Below are positions 34,402 through 47,084 of a stretch of 64,000 nucleotides of DNA, one piece after another (position 1 is the first letter of the stretch; each line of letters starts with the position of its first letter). This DNA is from Monodelphis domestica (lineage: Eukaryota; Chordata; Mammalia; Didelphimorphia; Didelphidae): assembly GCF_027887165.1 (NCBI RefSeq), contig NC_077234.1:190225465-190289464 (forward strand), given 5' to 3'. The notes under the pieces were generated by a model, which saw only the letters and a list, made by a program, of their open reading frames with translations, was not told the origin of the DNA and searched no databases. Position numbers and translations under genes: made by a program.

Positions 34402-34870
34402 GACTAGAGCTAAAAAAGAAAAGAGGTTATGACTAAAAGAAATGGGAAAAGAAACAAATGGGGGTAAATTTATATGTCACAAAGAAGTTCGTGGCGGGAG
34501 AGGGGAGAACATCGATACACTGGAAGGGTAAAGAGTTGGAGATAATAAATACTCAACTCTTACGTACTTTGAAACTGACCCAAAGAGGGAAGAACAATCC
34601 AATGCATTGGGGAAGAGAATAGATTTGCGCCCTATAGGGGAGTAGAAGGGTAAAAAACGGACTGGTGGGGAGGGAAGCAGTACAAGGGAGGGAGCGGGAT
34701 GGGGGGAATTTTAAAAAGACTACAGGGGAAAATAAGGGAGGGAATAAGAAGGGAGGGGGTTGAAAGGGAAGTAAAATAAGGGTGGGACGAGGGGGACTGA
34801 CTATAAACAAACATTGGTATAGAAGGAAATAGTGAAAGAAGAAAAGGCAGGACAAGTAGTAGAAATCAAA

Positions 34871-36208
34871 ATGTTGGGAAATACACACCTAGTAATCATA
34901 ACTCTGAATGTGAATGGAATGAACTGACCCATAAAACGCAAGCGAATAGCAGAGTGGATTAGAATCCAAAACCCTATCATATGCTGTCTGCAAGAAATAC
35001 ACATGAGGAAGGTAGATACGCATAGGGTGAAAGTAAGAGGATGGAGCCAAATCTGTTGGGCATCAACTGATAAAAAGAAGGCAGGAGTAGCAATCATGAT
35101 ATTGGATAAAGCCAAAGTAAAAATAAATCTAGTTAAAAGAGACAGGGAAGGTAATGATATCCTGATAAAAGGCAGTATAGACAACGAGGAAATATCGGTA
35201 CTCAATGTGTATGCACCAAATGGCAGAGCATCCTAATTTTTAAAGGAGAAACTAGAGGAGCTCAAGGATGAACTAGATAGAAAAACTATACTAGTGGGAG
35301 ATCTGAACCTTCCCCTCTCTGAACTAAATAAATCAAATAAAAAAAACAAATAAGAAAGAGGTGAAAGAAGCAAATGAAATCTTAGAAAAATTAGAGTTAG
35401 TAGACATATGGAGAAAAATAAATAGGGACAAAAAGGAATACACCTTCTTTTCAGCAGTACATGGTACATTCACAAAAATTGACCATGTACTAGGGCACAA
35501 AAATCATTGCAAACAAGTGCAAAAGGGCAGGAATAATAAATGCAACCTTCTCAGACCACAATGCAATAAAAATAATAATTAGTAAGGGTACATGGATATA
35601 TAAATAAAAAATAATTGGAAATTAAACAATATGATTCTCCAAAACCAGTTAGTTAAAGAAAATTTTTAGAAACAATTAATAACTTCATTGAAGAAAATGA
35701 AAATGGTGAGATATCCTTTCAAAACCTATGGGATTCAGCCAAAGCAGTACTCAGGGGGAAATTTATATCCTTGAGTTCATATATAAACAAATTAAGAAGG
35801 GCAGAGGTTAATGAATTGGGCATGCAAATTAAAAAACTAGAAAGCGAACAAATTAAAAACCTTCAGATGAAGACTAAATTAGAGATCCTAAAAATCAAAG
35901 GAGAAATTAATAAAATTGAAAGTCAAAGAACAATTGATTTAATAAATAAGACTAGAAGCTGGTACTTTGAAAAAACAAATAAAATTGACAAAGTACTAGT
36001 CAGACTAATTAAAAAAAAGAAAGAAAAAAACAAATTGACAGTATCCAAGATGAAAAGGGAGACCTCCCCTCTAATGAAGAGGAAATCATGGCAATCATTA
36101 AAAACTATTATGCCCAATTATATGGCAAAAATATGGCAATCTAAGTGATATGGATGAATACTTACAAAAATATAAATTGCCTAGACTAAAAGAAGAAGAA
36201 ATAAATTA
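34871..36208 (+). pseudogene. L1 ORF2 endonuclease domain (broken)
   Basis: ORF2 would start at ATG 34871 (context AAAATGTTGGG). A TGA at 34925-34927 interrupts it early, and further stops and shifts follow. Endonuclease signatures are readable: CCLQEIHM with the catalytic Glu, SVLNVYAPNG, GDLNLP near 35300, and HVLGHK near 35490. Linker text ([19 protein letters not shown]) is at about 35870. It ends before the reverse transcriptase. Confidence 0.88.
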
Positions 36209-36519
36209 ATTTAGGCTTTTTGAAGATCACTACTGATTTCTTCCAGGTTTAAATCCTATGATCATTTTTTTTTCCTTTCTAAATGCTTAAAAAACTTATC
36301 GTATTAGTAAGTTTCTTAAGACCATGGTCTTTAGGCCTCTTTTTCTAGCTCCTAAGGTGCCTAGAACAATGTTCTAAACACATATATGTTTTGTAGTTGT
36401 TATACATTTTAGAATTTTGCCAGTACTGAAAAACAAGATCACTCACTAACTTATATTTTGATGAAACCAGTCTCCTTTTTTTTTTTTTTGGAAATTAGGA
36501 CACTTTAAGCCCATCTCTA
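36209..36519. other. No recognised feature
   Basis: AT-rich DNA between the L1 break and the next CR1 fragment; a T-run at about 36477-36489. Confidence 0.5.
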
Positions 36520-37220
36520 CTGCTATAGTTGCTCATCTATATTCCAAAAATTTCAAAATTATCAAGAATGTTTTCCCACTTCTTTGGAGGGAATTCACGG
36601 CTTCCTGAGATGCCCTATTTCCCTTGGGGACAGCTATAATTATTGGGAAGTTGTTCCTTAAATGGAGCTGAAATCTCTGTAACCTCTAAAACATTTGTCA
36701 TTTGCTAATAATTCTATTCTCTTTGTCCAAGGAAAATGGGTTTAATCCCCCTTTAAGAATATGACCTTTCAGTAAAACTGTTCTTATATTCATTCCCTTT
36801 GAGACTTGTCTTCTTCAAATTAAATACACACAATCCCTATGACTGACACTCTTCTAACATGATCTTAAGGCCCTTTCCCTTCTTGATTGCCTTACTCTAA
36901 GATATTCTCCAGTTTGTCAGTGTCCTTCTAAAATATAACATCATGCATTTAACATAATATCACATCTATCTCACCAGGCTAGGGCATGGCAGTATTTTCA
37001 TATCCTTCATTATAGACAGTATGTCTCTCCTAATGCAGGCTAAGATTGCATTAGTTTCTTTGACTGTCTAATCATATTGATTAGTATCATCTGCAACTTT
37101 CAGTGCATTAAAAGTCATATCATTGTTTTAGCTGAAATGACACCTAGGCATTCCTTCTCCATGTTTTAGTGAAGTTGTTTTTTCTTTAAATCAAGTGTAA
37201 GAACTTAGATTTATTGATCA
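36520..37220 (-). mobile_element. CR1/L3-like LINE fragment
   Basis: Reads in reverse 'gagggaattcacggcttcctgagatgcc', 'attgggaagttgttcctta', 'agatattctccagtttgtcagtgtccttcta', 'atgcaggctaagattgcattag' and 'caagtgtaagaacttagatttatt', in CR1/L3 order. Confidence 0.7.
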
Positions 37221-37234
37221 TAGTATTTTAGTAT

Positions 37235-38485
37235 TTGATAAGTACAATATTAAAACTTTTGAGGTAAGAACTCATTATTTGACAAAAACTGTTAAGAAAA
37301 TGGAAAATAGTATGCAGATCTTGGGACTAGACCAATGTTTTGGTGTATACCAAGATAAGGTCAAAATGGGTACATAATTTATAACACCATAAGAAAATTA
37401 GGGAAACATGGAATAGTTTGCCTGTCAGATCTCTGGATGAAGGAAATGTGACTAAAACAAGGCAGAGAGCCTTTTAGAATATAAAAATGATAATTTTGAT
37501 TACACTAAATTAAAAGGTTTTGTACTAACAAAACTAATGCAACTAGGATTAGAAGGAAGGCAGGAATCTGGAACAAATTTACAGTAAGATCTAATTTTTC
37601 AATAATATATAGAGCTGAGTAAATTTATTTTTTAAATGCCATTCTCTGATTGACAATGGTCAAAGAATATAAACAAGTAATTTTCAGATAAATAAATTGA
37701 AGCTCTCTTTACTTACGTAAAAATGCTCTATATCACTCTTGGTTAGAGAAATGCAAATTAAAACAACTTTGAGGTACCACCTCACTCCAATCAGATCAGT
37801 CAATATGACAGAAAGGGAAAATGATAAGCTTTGGAGGGGATATGGAAAAATAGGAATGCTAATAATGTACTGTTGGAGTTGTGATATTATCCATCCTTTC
37901 TAGAGAGTACTTCGGAACTATGCCCAAAGGGTTGATCCAATAATATAATTATCATTAATAGGGATATGTCTCAAAGAGATTAAAAAAGGGGAAAGGGAAT
38001 TGTTTATATAAAATATTTATTGTAGCTCTTTATGTGATAGCAAATAATTGGAAATTGAAGAGTTTTCTGTCCTTTGGGGAATGGTTGAACAGGTTATTGT
38101 ATATGATTCTAATGGAATATCATTGTGCTATATAGGAAATGATGATCAGGATGATTTTATAACAACCTGGAAAGACTTACATGAACCAATGCTAAGTGAA
38201 GTGAGCAGAATCAGAAGAACACTGTATGCAACAAATAATATTTTTGATTATTAATTGTGAATGATCTAGTTATTCTCAGCAATATATTGGTCCAAGACAG
38301 TCCCAGAAACTCATGATGATGAAAAATGCCATCTACCTCCAAAAAGAACTGATGGAATCTGATTGCAGACAAAAGTATATTATATTTCACTTTCTTCTTT
38401 TTTTTAATCTGAGATATCTTCCACAAAATCACTAATATGAAGAGATTTTTACATAATTGCACATGTAGAAACAATTTTTAACATT
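37235..38485 (+). mobile_element. Old 5'-truncated L1, ORF2 C-terminal third and 3' UTR
   Basis: Follows L1 ORF2 from 'ataatttataacaccataagaaaattagg' through 'gattacactaaattaaaaggttttgtactaacaaaactaatgcaac' to 'aagtgaagtgagcagaatcagaagaac' and the 3' UTR. Stops throughout. Confidence 0.8.
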
Positions 38486-38499
38486 TGTTTTCTAATATT

Positions 38500-40240
38500 T
38501 GTAATCCAAATTTTCTTCCTTCCTTCCTGAGATGGCTAGTAATCTGATATAGGTTATATATGTACTATCATGCATCATGTATTTCCATACTCATCATGCT
38601 TTGAAAGAAGGTATACAGAAATAGAAGAAAAAATCATGAAGGAAATAAAGTGGAAAATGGTATAATTTGATCTTCATTCTAACTCCATCAATTCCTGCTA
38701 TGGGGTTGTATAGCATTTTTCATCACGAGTCCCTCTGAGTTGTCTTGGATCCTTGTATTAATTCACAGTTTATCATTGTACAGTATTGCTGTTTCTCTGC
38801 TCAATATTCTCTTGTTCTTCTTATTTCATTTTGTACCAGTTCATGTAAGTCTTTCCAGGTTGTTCTGAAATTGCCTTGTTCATCATTTCTTATGGCACAA
38901 AAATATTCCATTACAATCATATACCATCACTCATTTAGTCATTCCCCAATGGATGGTCCATGCCTCAGTTTTCAATTCATTGACACCACAAAAAAGAAGT
39001 GCTATTGATATTTTTGTACAAATAAGTCCTTTTCTTTTCTTTAATCTCTGGGATACATAGTGATATTACTGGGTCAAAGAGCATGCACAGTTTTATATCC
39101 ATTTAGGCATAGTTATGAAATGCTCTCCAAAATGGTTGTATTAGTTTATGAATCCACCAATAGTACATTAGTGTCCCAATTTTCCCACATCACCTCCAAC
39201 ATTTACTAATTTCCTTTTCTTTCATATTTCTGTCATAATCAATCTGATAATTTTGAGGTGGCTCTTCAGAGTTGTTTTAATTTGTATTTCTCTAGTCAAG
39301 AGCAATTTGGAGTATTTTTTTCTTATGACTATAGTAATAGTTTTAATTATTCATTCTGAAAGCTGTCTGTATTTTTGACCATTAATTGAGGAATGACTTG
39401 GATTTTTATAAATTTTTGTAAATTTAACTAAGTTATCTATATATTTGAGACCTTTGTCAGAGACACTAGCTACCGAATTTTCCCCAGTTTTGTTTCATTT
39501 CTAATGTTAGTTGCAATGGTTTTGTTTCTGCAAACCTTTTTAATTTAATGAAATAAAAATTATCCATTTTTATACCTTGTAATGTTCTCTTTGTCTTGTT
39601 TAGACATATTTTCCCCTTATTCACAGTGTGACAGGTCAACTATCCCATGTTCCCCTAATTTGCTTATGGTAACATCCTTTATCTCGAAATCATGTATACA
39701 TTTTGACTTTATATTGGTATATGGTATTAAATGTTGATCTGTACCTTGTTTTTGTCAAATAGTGAATTCTTTTTTCCAAATCTTAGATCTTTGGATTTGT
39801 CAAATATAAGGTTTCTGTGGTCATTGACTTTTTTGTGTTATATACCTTAATCTACTCAAGTAATCCACTATTTATTTCTTAGCCAGCCCCAGATTGTTTT
39901 GAGGATTACTGCTTTATAATACAGTTTGAGATCCAGTACAGCTTGGCCACATTTCTTCATAATTTTTCATTTAATTACTTTGATATTCTTTGCTTTTTGT
40001 TCTCCCAGATGACTTTTGTTATATCTAGCTCTATAAAATAACTTTTTGTTATTTTGATTGGTATGAAAATGAATAAATAAATTAATTTAGGAAGAATTTC
40101 CATTTTTTATATTGGCTTAGCCTACCCATGAGCAGTTGTTCAGGTCTGACTTTTTTGTTTAAAAAGTGTTTTATAATTGCCTTCATATAGTTCCTGTGTT
40201 TATTTTGACAAAGTAGGCCCCCAGGTCCTATTTATTCAGT
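38500..40240 (-). mobile_element. Old 5'-truncated L1 in tail-to-tail orientation
   Basis: Minus-strand L1 3' UTR and ORF2: 'cttgttcatcatttcttatggcacaa', 'cattccccaatggatggtcc', 'ccgaattttccccagttttg', ending near 40240 at text equivalent to 2560-2590. Its 3' end faces the 3' end of the L1 at 37235-38485. Confidence 0.8.
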
Positions 40241-40273
40241 ATGTATCTTGTTTGCACATATTATCTTGCACAT

Positions 40274-41423
40274 TGTTTCTGTGACAGAGGCTGGCACATA
40301 AGAAAAGTGCCAGGCTGAAGAGTGTGAAATTGATCATCTTGATGGGGGAAGGGCCCCAGGAGAATGGAATCTTGAGGAGGAGAAGACTCTGGCTGGTAGA
40401 GGAGTTGCTCTCTCAGTCTTGAGAAGTCGAAGGGAGAGGGTAAAACAAAAGACTTTCTCCTGAGAGTTACCCACTTTTTCTGGTGGTGACTGGAAGTCCT
40501 CCCCCCAAAATTTCCCAATTGAAGGAACTTTCTGAAGAGATCTTTGTCTGATTTTACTTCATCTCCTGGTGCCCTGAGTCTGAACTGTGACCAAGGGACC
40601 AAACCCAGGGTGAGACCACCTTACTTTCTCTCAGGGGTCTCAGGCTGCCAAAGCCTGAGTTCCCCTCAAACTTGAGGAGGGGGGAAAGGGTTTAGATAGA
40701 TACAGGGACCCCTTTTTCCCACATTCCTTTCCCATTCTTCCCTGCCTATTATTCCTTTTGTATTACCTGATTGAGTTGACATTAAAAGTTTTCTGTTCCC
40801 CAAACTGAGTATGAGTGAACAGATCATGGGGAAACCATTTGGTCTCCAGTAGTGGAGGGGGGATAAGAGGGACAAGAGTGAATTGGGGAGAGCAGCTTTA
40901 GCTAAGGAGGGAAGGCAGAAGGAGGAAAATCTTCAAACCTCTTCTTCTCTCTCTGAGCCAACTCAAAACATCAGCTGTCTCCTCTGAACCCCACTTTGAG
41001 AAGGGGGAGGTCTCCACTCTTTCTCCCTCTCTATTGTAAAATTGAGATTTGAACTCTGGACTTCAATCCCCACAAGCCCTTGCTCCACTTCCCCAAGATG
41101 CTTTGCAATCTCATGGAATTCTGAGGTGGGCCGAGATCGAGGAAGGATTTAAGCTGGTAGCAAAGGTTTTTGGGTCTCTTTTTGGACTTCCATTTTGGAG
41201 GAGACATGGCTCTTTCCATAATGTAGGTGAGGTCTTGTCTAGGCCTCTGGCCTAGGCACGTGTTTTTTCTTATCCTGTATTTTCTTTAATCCTTAACTTT
41301 AATAAACCTCAAAAAAATATAATACTCCTTGCATAGAGAAACTAATTTCTACCCGCCTCAGTCTCCCCATATTCCTAAATTTTAATCTTTACACTATACT
41401 GAAAGACTTACCCCTCTGTTACA
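40274..41423 (+). mobile_element. Probable LTR of an endogenous retrovirus
   Basis: A moderately GC-richer block differs from its flanks, starting near TGTTTCTGTGACAGAGG. It contains a TATA-like GGATTTAAGC near 41144 and the signal AATAAA at 41302-41307, and ends near TTTACA (41393) or TTACA (41423). It seems to interrupt an L2 element that resumes at about 41430. No flanking duplication was certain, so the ends are approximate. The open frames inside have no family resemblance. Confidence 0.5.
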
Positions 41424-41575
41424 AATTAACCTCCTCCCTTTATAATATATTTCCCCCTAAGATCATAAAATCTCTCAAGGGCAGATCTTTTTTTCCTTTC
41501 TTGTATCCCCAGTGCTTAGCACAGTGCCTGGAACATAGTAATCTCAATAAAGTTTTATTGGCTAATAAACTGATA
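41424..41575 (+). mobile_element. L2 LINE 3' end
   Basis: Carries 'ctctcaagggcagatc', 'cttgtatccccagtgcttagcacagtgcctggaacatag' and a tail 'tcaataaag'. Confidence 0.8.
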
Positions 41576-42109
41576 TATACTGGAAAATAATCTAGTCTTT
41601 CAGTGCTTGGGAAAAAATATAAGACTATTATAAGAAGATACCGATATCTATCAGCAGAGGTAGTTTACTCTGAGTATTTCCTATACCAAAACAATCACTG
41701 ATCTAGTCTCCATCCCTTATCAAATTTAAAGATATCATGAATCTGGAAGCGATAACTAACCTGATGGATGATTGAGTCAGGATCCAAAATGATCCTAACA
41801 AATCATAATTGAATTATCAACCATGTCTAATAAGATGACATTTAATAGAGATGAAATTCATCCTTCGCTTGGGTTAAAAAAATCATCAGTACAAGCATGG
41901 AAGGGGAATGGTGTTGGTACACAGTAAAGTAGTTCCTCTGAATAAGACTTGGGTTTCTTGAGGACATTTAACAGATTATATTCAATACTAGTCAATAATA
42001 GCATTAAAAGAGAAAAAATGAAATTTAAAGCTGCATTAATAGAGGAAAAGGTTTAAAGTGAGTACTTTATCCTGTTCAGACCGTGTCTTGAGTATTTTCC
42101 TCTATTCCA
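41576..42109. other. No recognised feature
   Basis: AT-rich DNA, nothing recognised. Confidence 0.5.
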
Positions 42110-42975
42110 GGGTACACATTTTTGAAAAGGCAAACCTGAACAAATGAGAAGGACAATGACTAAGATGATGAAAAAACTTTACGTCCTGCATACGGAAATC
42201 AGTTATGAGAATTGGTGATGTTTAACTTTGGGAAACATAGACTCTGGGGAAGAGATGAGGGTATAGCTGTCTTTAAATATTAGAAAGTATATTGAGGAAG
42301 AAATAAGTTTGTGTTTCTTGGCACCAGAATACATATCTAGAAGCATTGGTTAAAAGGTACAGAGAAGATGACTTTGATAAGATATGAAAGAAGATATCAT
42401 GGCAACCTTAAGTGTTCAAAAAGTAGGAAGAGCTGACTTGGGAGTAAGTATGCCTCCTCCACTGAAAATCAATAAATGAAGATTGGATAACCACTTTTTG
42501 TGGAATGGTATATAGTAATGTTATTCAACTCAAATAGAAAATGATATAAATCATAGATAATGATTTCTATAGGCTCCATGTTGACATATTTCCTATGTTC
42601 CATTTATTTCATTAAATATTTCCCTATTACATTTTAATCTGGTTTGGCCAAACTTGACAGTATTAGCTGTATAGCACCCTTGTGCTATGTATTTGACAGC
42701 TCTCTATTATAGAGGTTATCCTTGTTTATTATATGGGACGCTAGGCAAACCACTTCACCTGGTATGCCTTCGTTTCCTCCACTTTTAAATAAAAGAGCTG
42801 GACAAGGAAATGAAAAACCACTCCAATATCTTTACCAAAAAACCCCCCACAAATATGATCATGAAGAATTGAACATGAATATAATGACTGAAAACCAAGA
42901 ATCCTTGCTAAGGTATGGTTTGGAATAGATGATACCTGAAGTTCCTTCAAATTTTGAAGTTTTATGATTCTATGA
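42110..42975 (+). mobile_element. CR1/L3-like LINE tail, interrupted
   Basis: Text 'aggacaatgactaagatgatgaa', 'tgtttaactttgggaaa', 'gagggtatagctgtctttaaatatta', 'gaagattggataaccactttt' is followed, after a SINE at 42722-42900, by 'gtttggaatagatgatacctgaagttccttc' at 42918 onward. This is the plus-strand end of a CR1/L3-type LINE. Confidence 0.65.
42722..42900 (+). mobile_element. SINE with RTE/BovB-like tail
   Basis: Reads 'taggcaaaccacttcacctgg', 'cttcgtttcctccacttttaaa', 'gagctggacaaggaaatgaaaaaccactccaatatcttt', 'gatcatgaagaattgaacatg'. The last part is the reverse complement of the BovB-like tail seen at 46500 and 47090. The head is truncated. Confidence 0.65.
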
Positions 42976-45119
42976 GTTGTATTTCCAATTTTAAAGTCCT
43001 GTCATTCTAAGTATATAGTAACTAGCTCATTATCTGAAAATTTGATTTAGAAAAAACCTTCCCAGATATGAACTTATTTGTTTGTGTGTATGTTTGTTTC
43101 TATATACACACATCATGTATGACTCCACATAACATGAATTATAGAAAATTATTTCAATTAAACTTAAACAAAGGTTGTGTCTCATTAAGGCTTCACAGAA
43201 AAAAATAATTATAGAAAGAAAACTTAATGATCACATAAGTTTTACATTGGATATGCTTTGCTACAATTTAATCTTGTTCTTTCATTTCAGCAATCATAAA
43301 AGTAAAAAAGAGGCAGTGTTTCATTCATTGTGCCGATTCCAACTTTCATGATTAGACAGTGAGTTTGAGTACATCTGTACTTGAATGCTATTGTTTTTCC
43401 CGTTTTCAGCTCTGATGACTTAAAAATATTCTCTTCTGCACTTCTGTCACTGCTTACATCTGTGGCAATCTGTGGCAATTGACTCTGGGACAATTTCAAG
43501 ATCTCCATAAAAAGAGTCTTATCTTTGTAATATTGCTGTCTATATAGATAACACATGACCTATCTATCTTCAAATTATTTGCAATAGACTGCCATCAATA
43601 CATTTTTATCCAGGAGATTAATTCTTATTTTTTAATAATCTTTCTTCCCACCCAATAAACTATCAAGGTCAAGTTTAAAATGTTTCATGTCTCATTCCTT
43701 CAGCCTTGACTCACTTTTATTATCCTCTTCAGGATCCTTGGAATCACGTGCTGTCTTTTGAGGGGAAATAGAGAGATGTATGTTGTAAATAATCTAAATC
43801 AACCTTAACTCCCAAATACTAGAAAATCTACTGGTTTACAGTCCTTCTTACCTTGTCCTTTTAATACACCTTCCCAGAGGGGTGTGGGTGTGTGTGCGCA
43901 CGTGCGCTTGTGTGTGAGTGATTTCTAGAAAATCTAAACAGGTCTAGTGAAAAGAAGGCAAGGCACAATAAAATCCAGTATATTAGAAGAGGTCTTTATG
44001 CTTGTCTTGTTTCCTTATATCATTGTGTTGAATTTAAATTTGCTAGCCATGAAACACCACAGACAGAAAGCTTATCTCAGAACTTTTGCACCTGAGGGAA
44101 GGGGTAGGAGGTGAAAGTGGGAGTGAAGAACCAGAACATTTATCTCACTGGCATGACAGATTTTAGAGAATTCCTCCCTGCAGATCATCTGGCAACTTCT
44201 GATCCAGTTTGACAAGCACTTATGAGTTAATATTTTAAGTGCAATCTTCTGGGTACTAGGGCTATGAAAACAAAATGATAAAGCTAGGAATTCAAAGAGA
44301 CAAAGCTGAGGTTGGAAAACATCCCAGACTTGAGGACTGGTTTGTGCAATACTGTTTTCCCTCTGCACTCAACTACAGACATACCCAATTTTCTTGCACT
44401 GTCCTTTATTGTACTTCAAAGAATTGTATTTTTTGCAAATTGAAGTTTGTATGAACACTGCACAAAGCAAGTCTATCAGTACCATTTTTCCAACAGCATA
44501 TACTCACATATCTATGTGTCCCACACTATTTCAAACTTTTTCATTATTATTTTACCTGTTACTGTGATGTTACTACTATAAGTGGGGACCCCCAAAAGAT
44601 GATGAATTTAATGTTGTTTGTGATCTGATTGATCCCCAACCAGGTCTTCCAGTCTCTTTCCCTCTCCCTGGACTGCCGTATTCAGGGAGATGGAACCACA
44701 TTGAAATCAGACTCTAATTAATATCCATATAATGGATTCTAATTGTTCAAGATGAAGGAAGAGAAAATTGGTATGGCAAACTTCATTATTGTCTTATTTT
44801 AAGAAATTTTCATGGCCACCCCAACACTCAACTATCATCAGACTTGATCAGTCAACACTCATCAATATCAAGGCAAGGAATCCACCAGTGAAAAGATATG
44901 GCTTGCTGAAGGCTCAGGTGATAGCACCGTATTTTGTTATTTTTTAATTAAGGTAGGCACATTTTTAAGGTATGATACTTAATAAATTACAATGTAGTAT
45001 GAACATGCCTTACATGCACTGGAAAATAAAAAAAAATTCATGTGAATTTCACTTTGTTAAAGTATTTGTTTTCTTGTAGTGGTCTGGTGCTGAATCTGAA
45101 CTCCAAGGTATGCCTATAA
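42976..45119. other. No gene; weak old repeat hints
   Basis: About 2.1 kb with no convincing gene. An old-repeat-like segment occurs at 44205-44330 ('gggtactagggctatgaaaacaaa'). A 90-residue frame on the minus strand at 43556-43287 has no recognisable motif. Confidence 0.45.
43880..43920. repeat. Alternating purine-pyrimidine tract
   Basis: TGTGTGTGCGCACGTGCGC flanked by GT repeats, a short run with strong Z-DNA potential by base order. Confidence 0.75.
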
Positions 45120-45495
45120 AAATTCCATCTACTCTAAGAACTCTTTCCCAGTCCTCCTTATTTCTAGTCCTCTCCTTCTGAGGTTGCCTCAGATCTATCA
45201 ATTGTTTTATATCATATAGCATTGCGTTATGTTCTATTAACCATACTATATTGTTTTAGTATATATCACAATATATAATTAAATAATTTATAATATGTTA
45301 CATACTCACATCCAATATAATTATGCTATTATATTGTGTTGTTCCATGTTATATTAAATGTCCTGTTTGTAAATAGCTGTTCATGTGCTGTGAGCTTCTT
45401 GAGGGCAGGAACTGCTTTTGTACTTCTTTTTCTCCTCAGTGCATAGTACAATGACTATCACATAGGAGATACTTAATAAATGCTTATTAAATAGA
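45120..45495 (+). mobile_element. L2 LINE 3' end with an internal AT-rich block
   Basis: 'ctgtgagcttcttgagggcaggaactgctttt', 'tgcatagtacaatgac..' and 'cttaataaatgctta' are the L2 terminus. About 45220-45350 is an AT-rich palindromic-looking block that interrupts the expected L2 text. Confidence 0.75.
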
Positions 45496-45639
45496 AAAAG
45501 ATCTGAGGGTATAGGTATACTACAAGTTCAATATGATTCAACAACTGCCATGGTATCTAAAAAGCTAATGCAAATGTTGGTTGCCTTCTATCTAGAATAT
45601 GCAAGAAGGTTCTTCACTTAGATAGTACACAGAATACCA

Positions 45640-46045
45640 TGCTTGGCTCTAGGCACTTCCTTTTAAAGAGGATCTTGACAAATTGAAGCACATTAGGTGA
45701 AGGTGAACAGAAAGTGAAGGAAAATGAAGATTTTTACTGGTTAGAGGAATTGATTTTGTTTAACATTAAAAAAATGGAGGGATCATCAAAGCTGTGCTCA
45801 GATATTTCAAAGGCTACACTATAAAAGAGTAATTATATTCTTCTACTTTCCCCCAGTAATAATGTAATAATGGTTGATAATTGGTAGAAGAGGCAAAGAG
45901 GCAGATTTCAACTAGATAAATGGAAAAAAAAACACTTTGGAACAATCCAAGCTCCTTATTATTGGAAGGCTTTGAGGTTGACATGCCACTTGTAGACATT
46001 TTGGACTTATAAGGTCCTTCCAACTCTGAGATTCTAGAATTCCTA
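45640..46045 (+). mobile_element. CR1/L3-like LINE 3' end
   Basis: Ends with 'ttggacttataaggtccttccaactctgagattct', the usual CR1/L3 terminus, preceded by 'ggcagatttcaactagataaatgg' and 'ttgaggttgacatgccacttg'. Confidence 0.75.
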
Positions 46046-46499
46046 CTATTGAGCCATAGTGTTTAGCAATACTAGATGAGGATCTCGTTAGGCCAAATAT
46101 TTTGAATGCCAATTGGATAGCATAGTAATTCATTCCACTCTTAGACTGGGAGAAGGTGAAAGGAACATTAGAATTTGTACAGACTAAAAGATGTAGGGCT
46201 AGTGAACAGTAGGCTAGGGGTGATTGCAGCAGAGATGGATAGAGAAGAACAAAAATGATTCAAATGTGGTCACTATTTCCTGAGATTCCTCTGGGATGGC
46301 TACTTTCATCAGATATTAGAGAAAGACAAAATGGCAGCAACCAGAGTAGAAGAAAAGTCTTAGTTGTAAAGCCAAGTAGCTGAGGGCTATCTCCTTTTTC
46401 TTCCCCTCAAAGATTTATTTATGCTAATCTTTCAATGATATAGTATTTCTTTATTAAGCTTAATTCCTCAATGTCTACATACCATGTTGCCTCTACTCA
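46046..46499. other. No recognised feature
   Basis: Nothing recognised. Confidence 0.5.
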
Positions 46500-46745
46500 T
46501 TCATCCATTTTTTTTCAGTCATGTCAAATTCTTCAAGAATCCATTCAGTGTTTTCTTGGTATATAATAGAGTGATTTGTCATTTCTTTCTTCAATTAATT
46601 TTACAGATGGGGAAAGTGAGGCAAACAGGGTTAGGTGTCTTACTCAGGGTCATGCAGCTAGCATTTGATATCAGATATGAACTTAGGAAAATGAGTCTTT
46701 TTGACTTCAGATCTAGCGCTTGCGCTACTGCATCACTTAGCTGCC
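46500..46745 (-). mobile_element. SINE with RTE/BovB-like tail
   Basis: Starts with 'ttttttttcagtcatgtcaaattctt', 'gttttcttggtat', 'gtgatttgtcatttctttctt', then 'tttacagatggggaaagtgaggcaaacagggtta' and 'gggtcatgcagctag', ending 'atcacttagctgcctc'. Confidence 0.75.
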
Positions 46746-47000
46746 TCTTGCCTCTACTTACACCATCATACTTATCCTCTTTCTGTGGGAATCTTGGATG
46801 TTACCTCTGTGATGCTGGACTCTGACAGGTGAACTTTCACCTTATCTTGCCCAACCTCTTCATCATACCATCTTTCTAGCTCGAGTTTTTTGTGCTGTCT
46901 TCCTTTATTAGAATATATGTTCCTTGAGAGCAAGAATTATCTTGTTTGCTTATAATTGTATCATCCACAGCACAGTGCCTAGTGTTTAATAAACCTTCTC
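46746..47000 (+). mobile_element. L2 LINE 3' end
   Basis: The last part reads 'gaatatatgttccttgagagcaagaattatctt', 'ccacagcacagtgcctagtg' and 'tttaataaacc'. The first 130 bases are less certain. Confidence 0.7.
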
Positions 47001-47084
47001 TCTGTCTCTGTCTCTTTCTGACAATCTCTCCTTTCCTTTTTAAAGGAAGAAAATTAGACTATGTGAACTTTTGACTTTCCAAAT

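Larger units (their letters stand above)
31934..36208 (+). mobile_element. L1 with compound 5' UTR, ORF1 and ORF2 start; 3' end missing
   Basis: Starts GGGACTTCCAGTCAAGATGGCGGC, runs through a long compound 5' UTR (31934-33014), ORF1 (33015-34139), a TA-containing spacer and ORF2 endonuclease up to the linker before RT. It stops at about 36208 after KLPRLKEEE without the RT, 3' UTR or poly(A). No convincing target duplication was found. It is relatively young by the readability of its frames, but defective. Confidence 0.85.

Noticed and set aside
31934..36208. Target duplication for the plus-strand L1 (similar AT-rich text near 31910 and 36245)
   Set aside because: The match is poor and AT-rich; no reliable duplication could be defined.
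40261..41255. Several frames of 60-113 residues
   Set aside because: All lie within the probable LTR; no gag, pol, env or host motif is visible.
43287..43556. 89-residue minus-strand frame
   Set aside because: No motif, no splice context, and partly built from a duplicated CTGTGGCAAT; not enough to call a gene.
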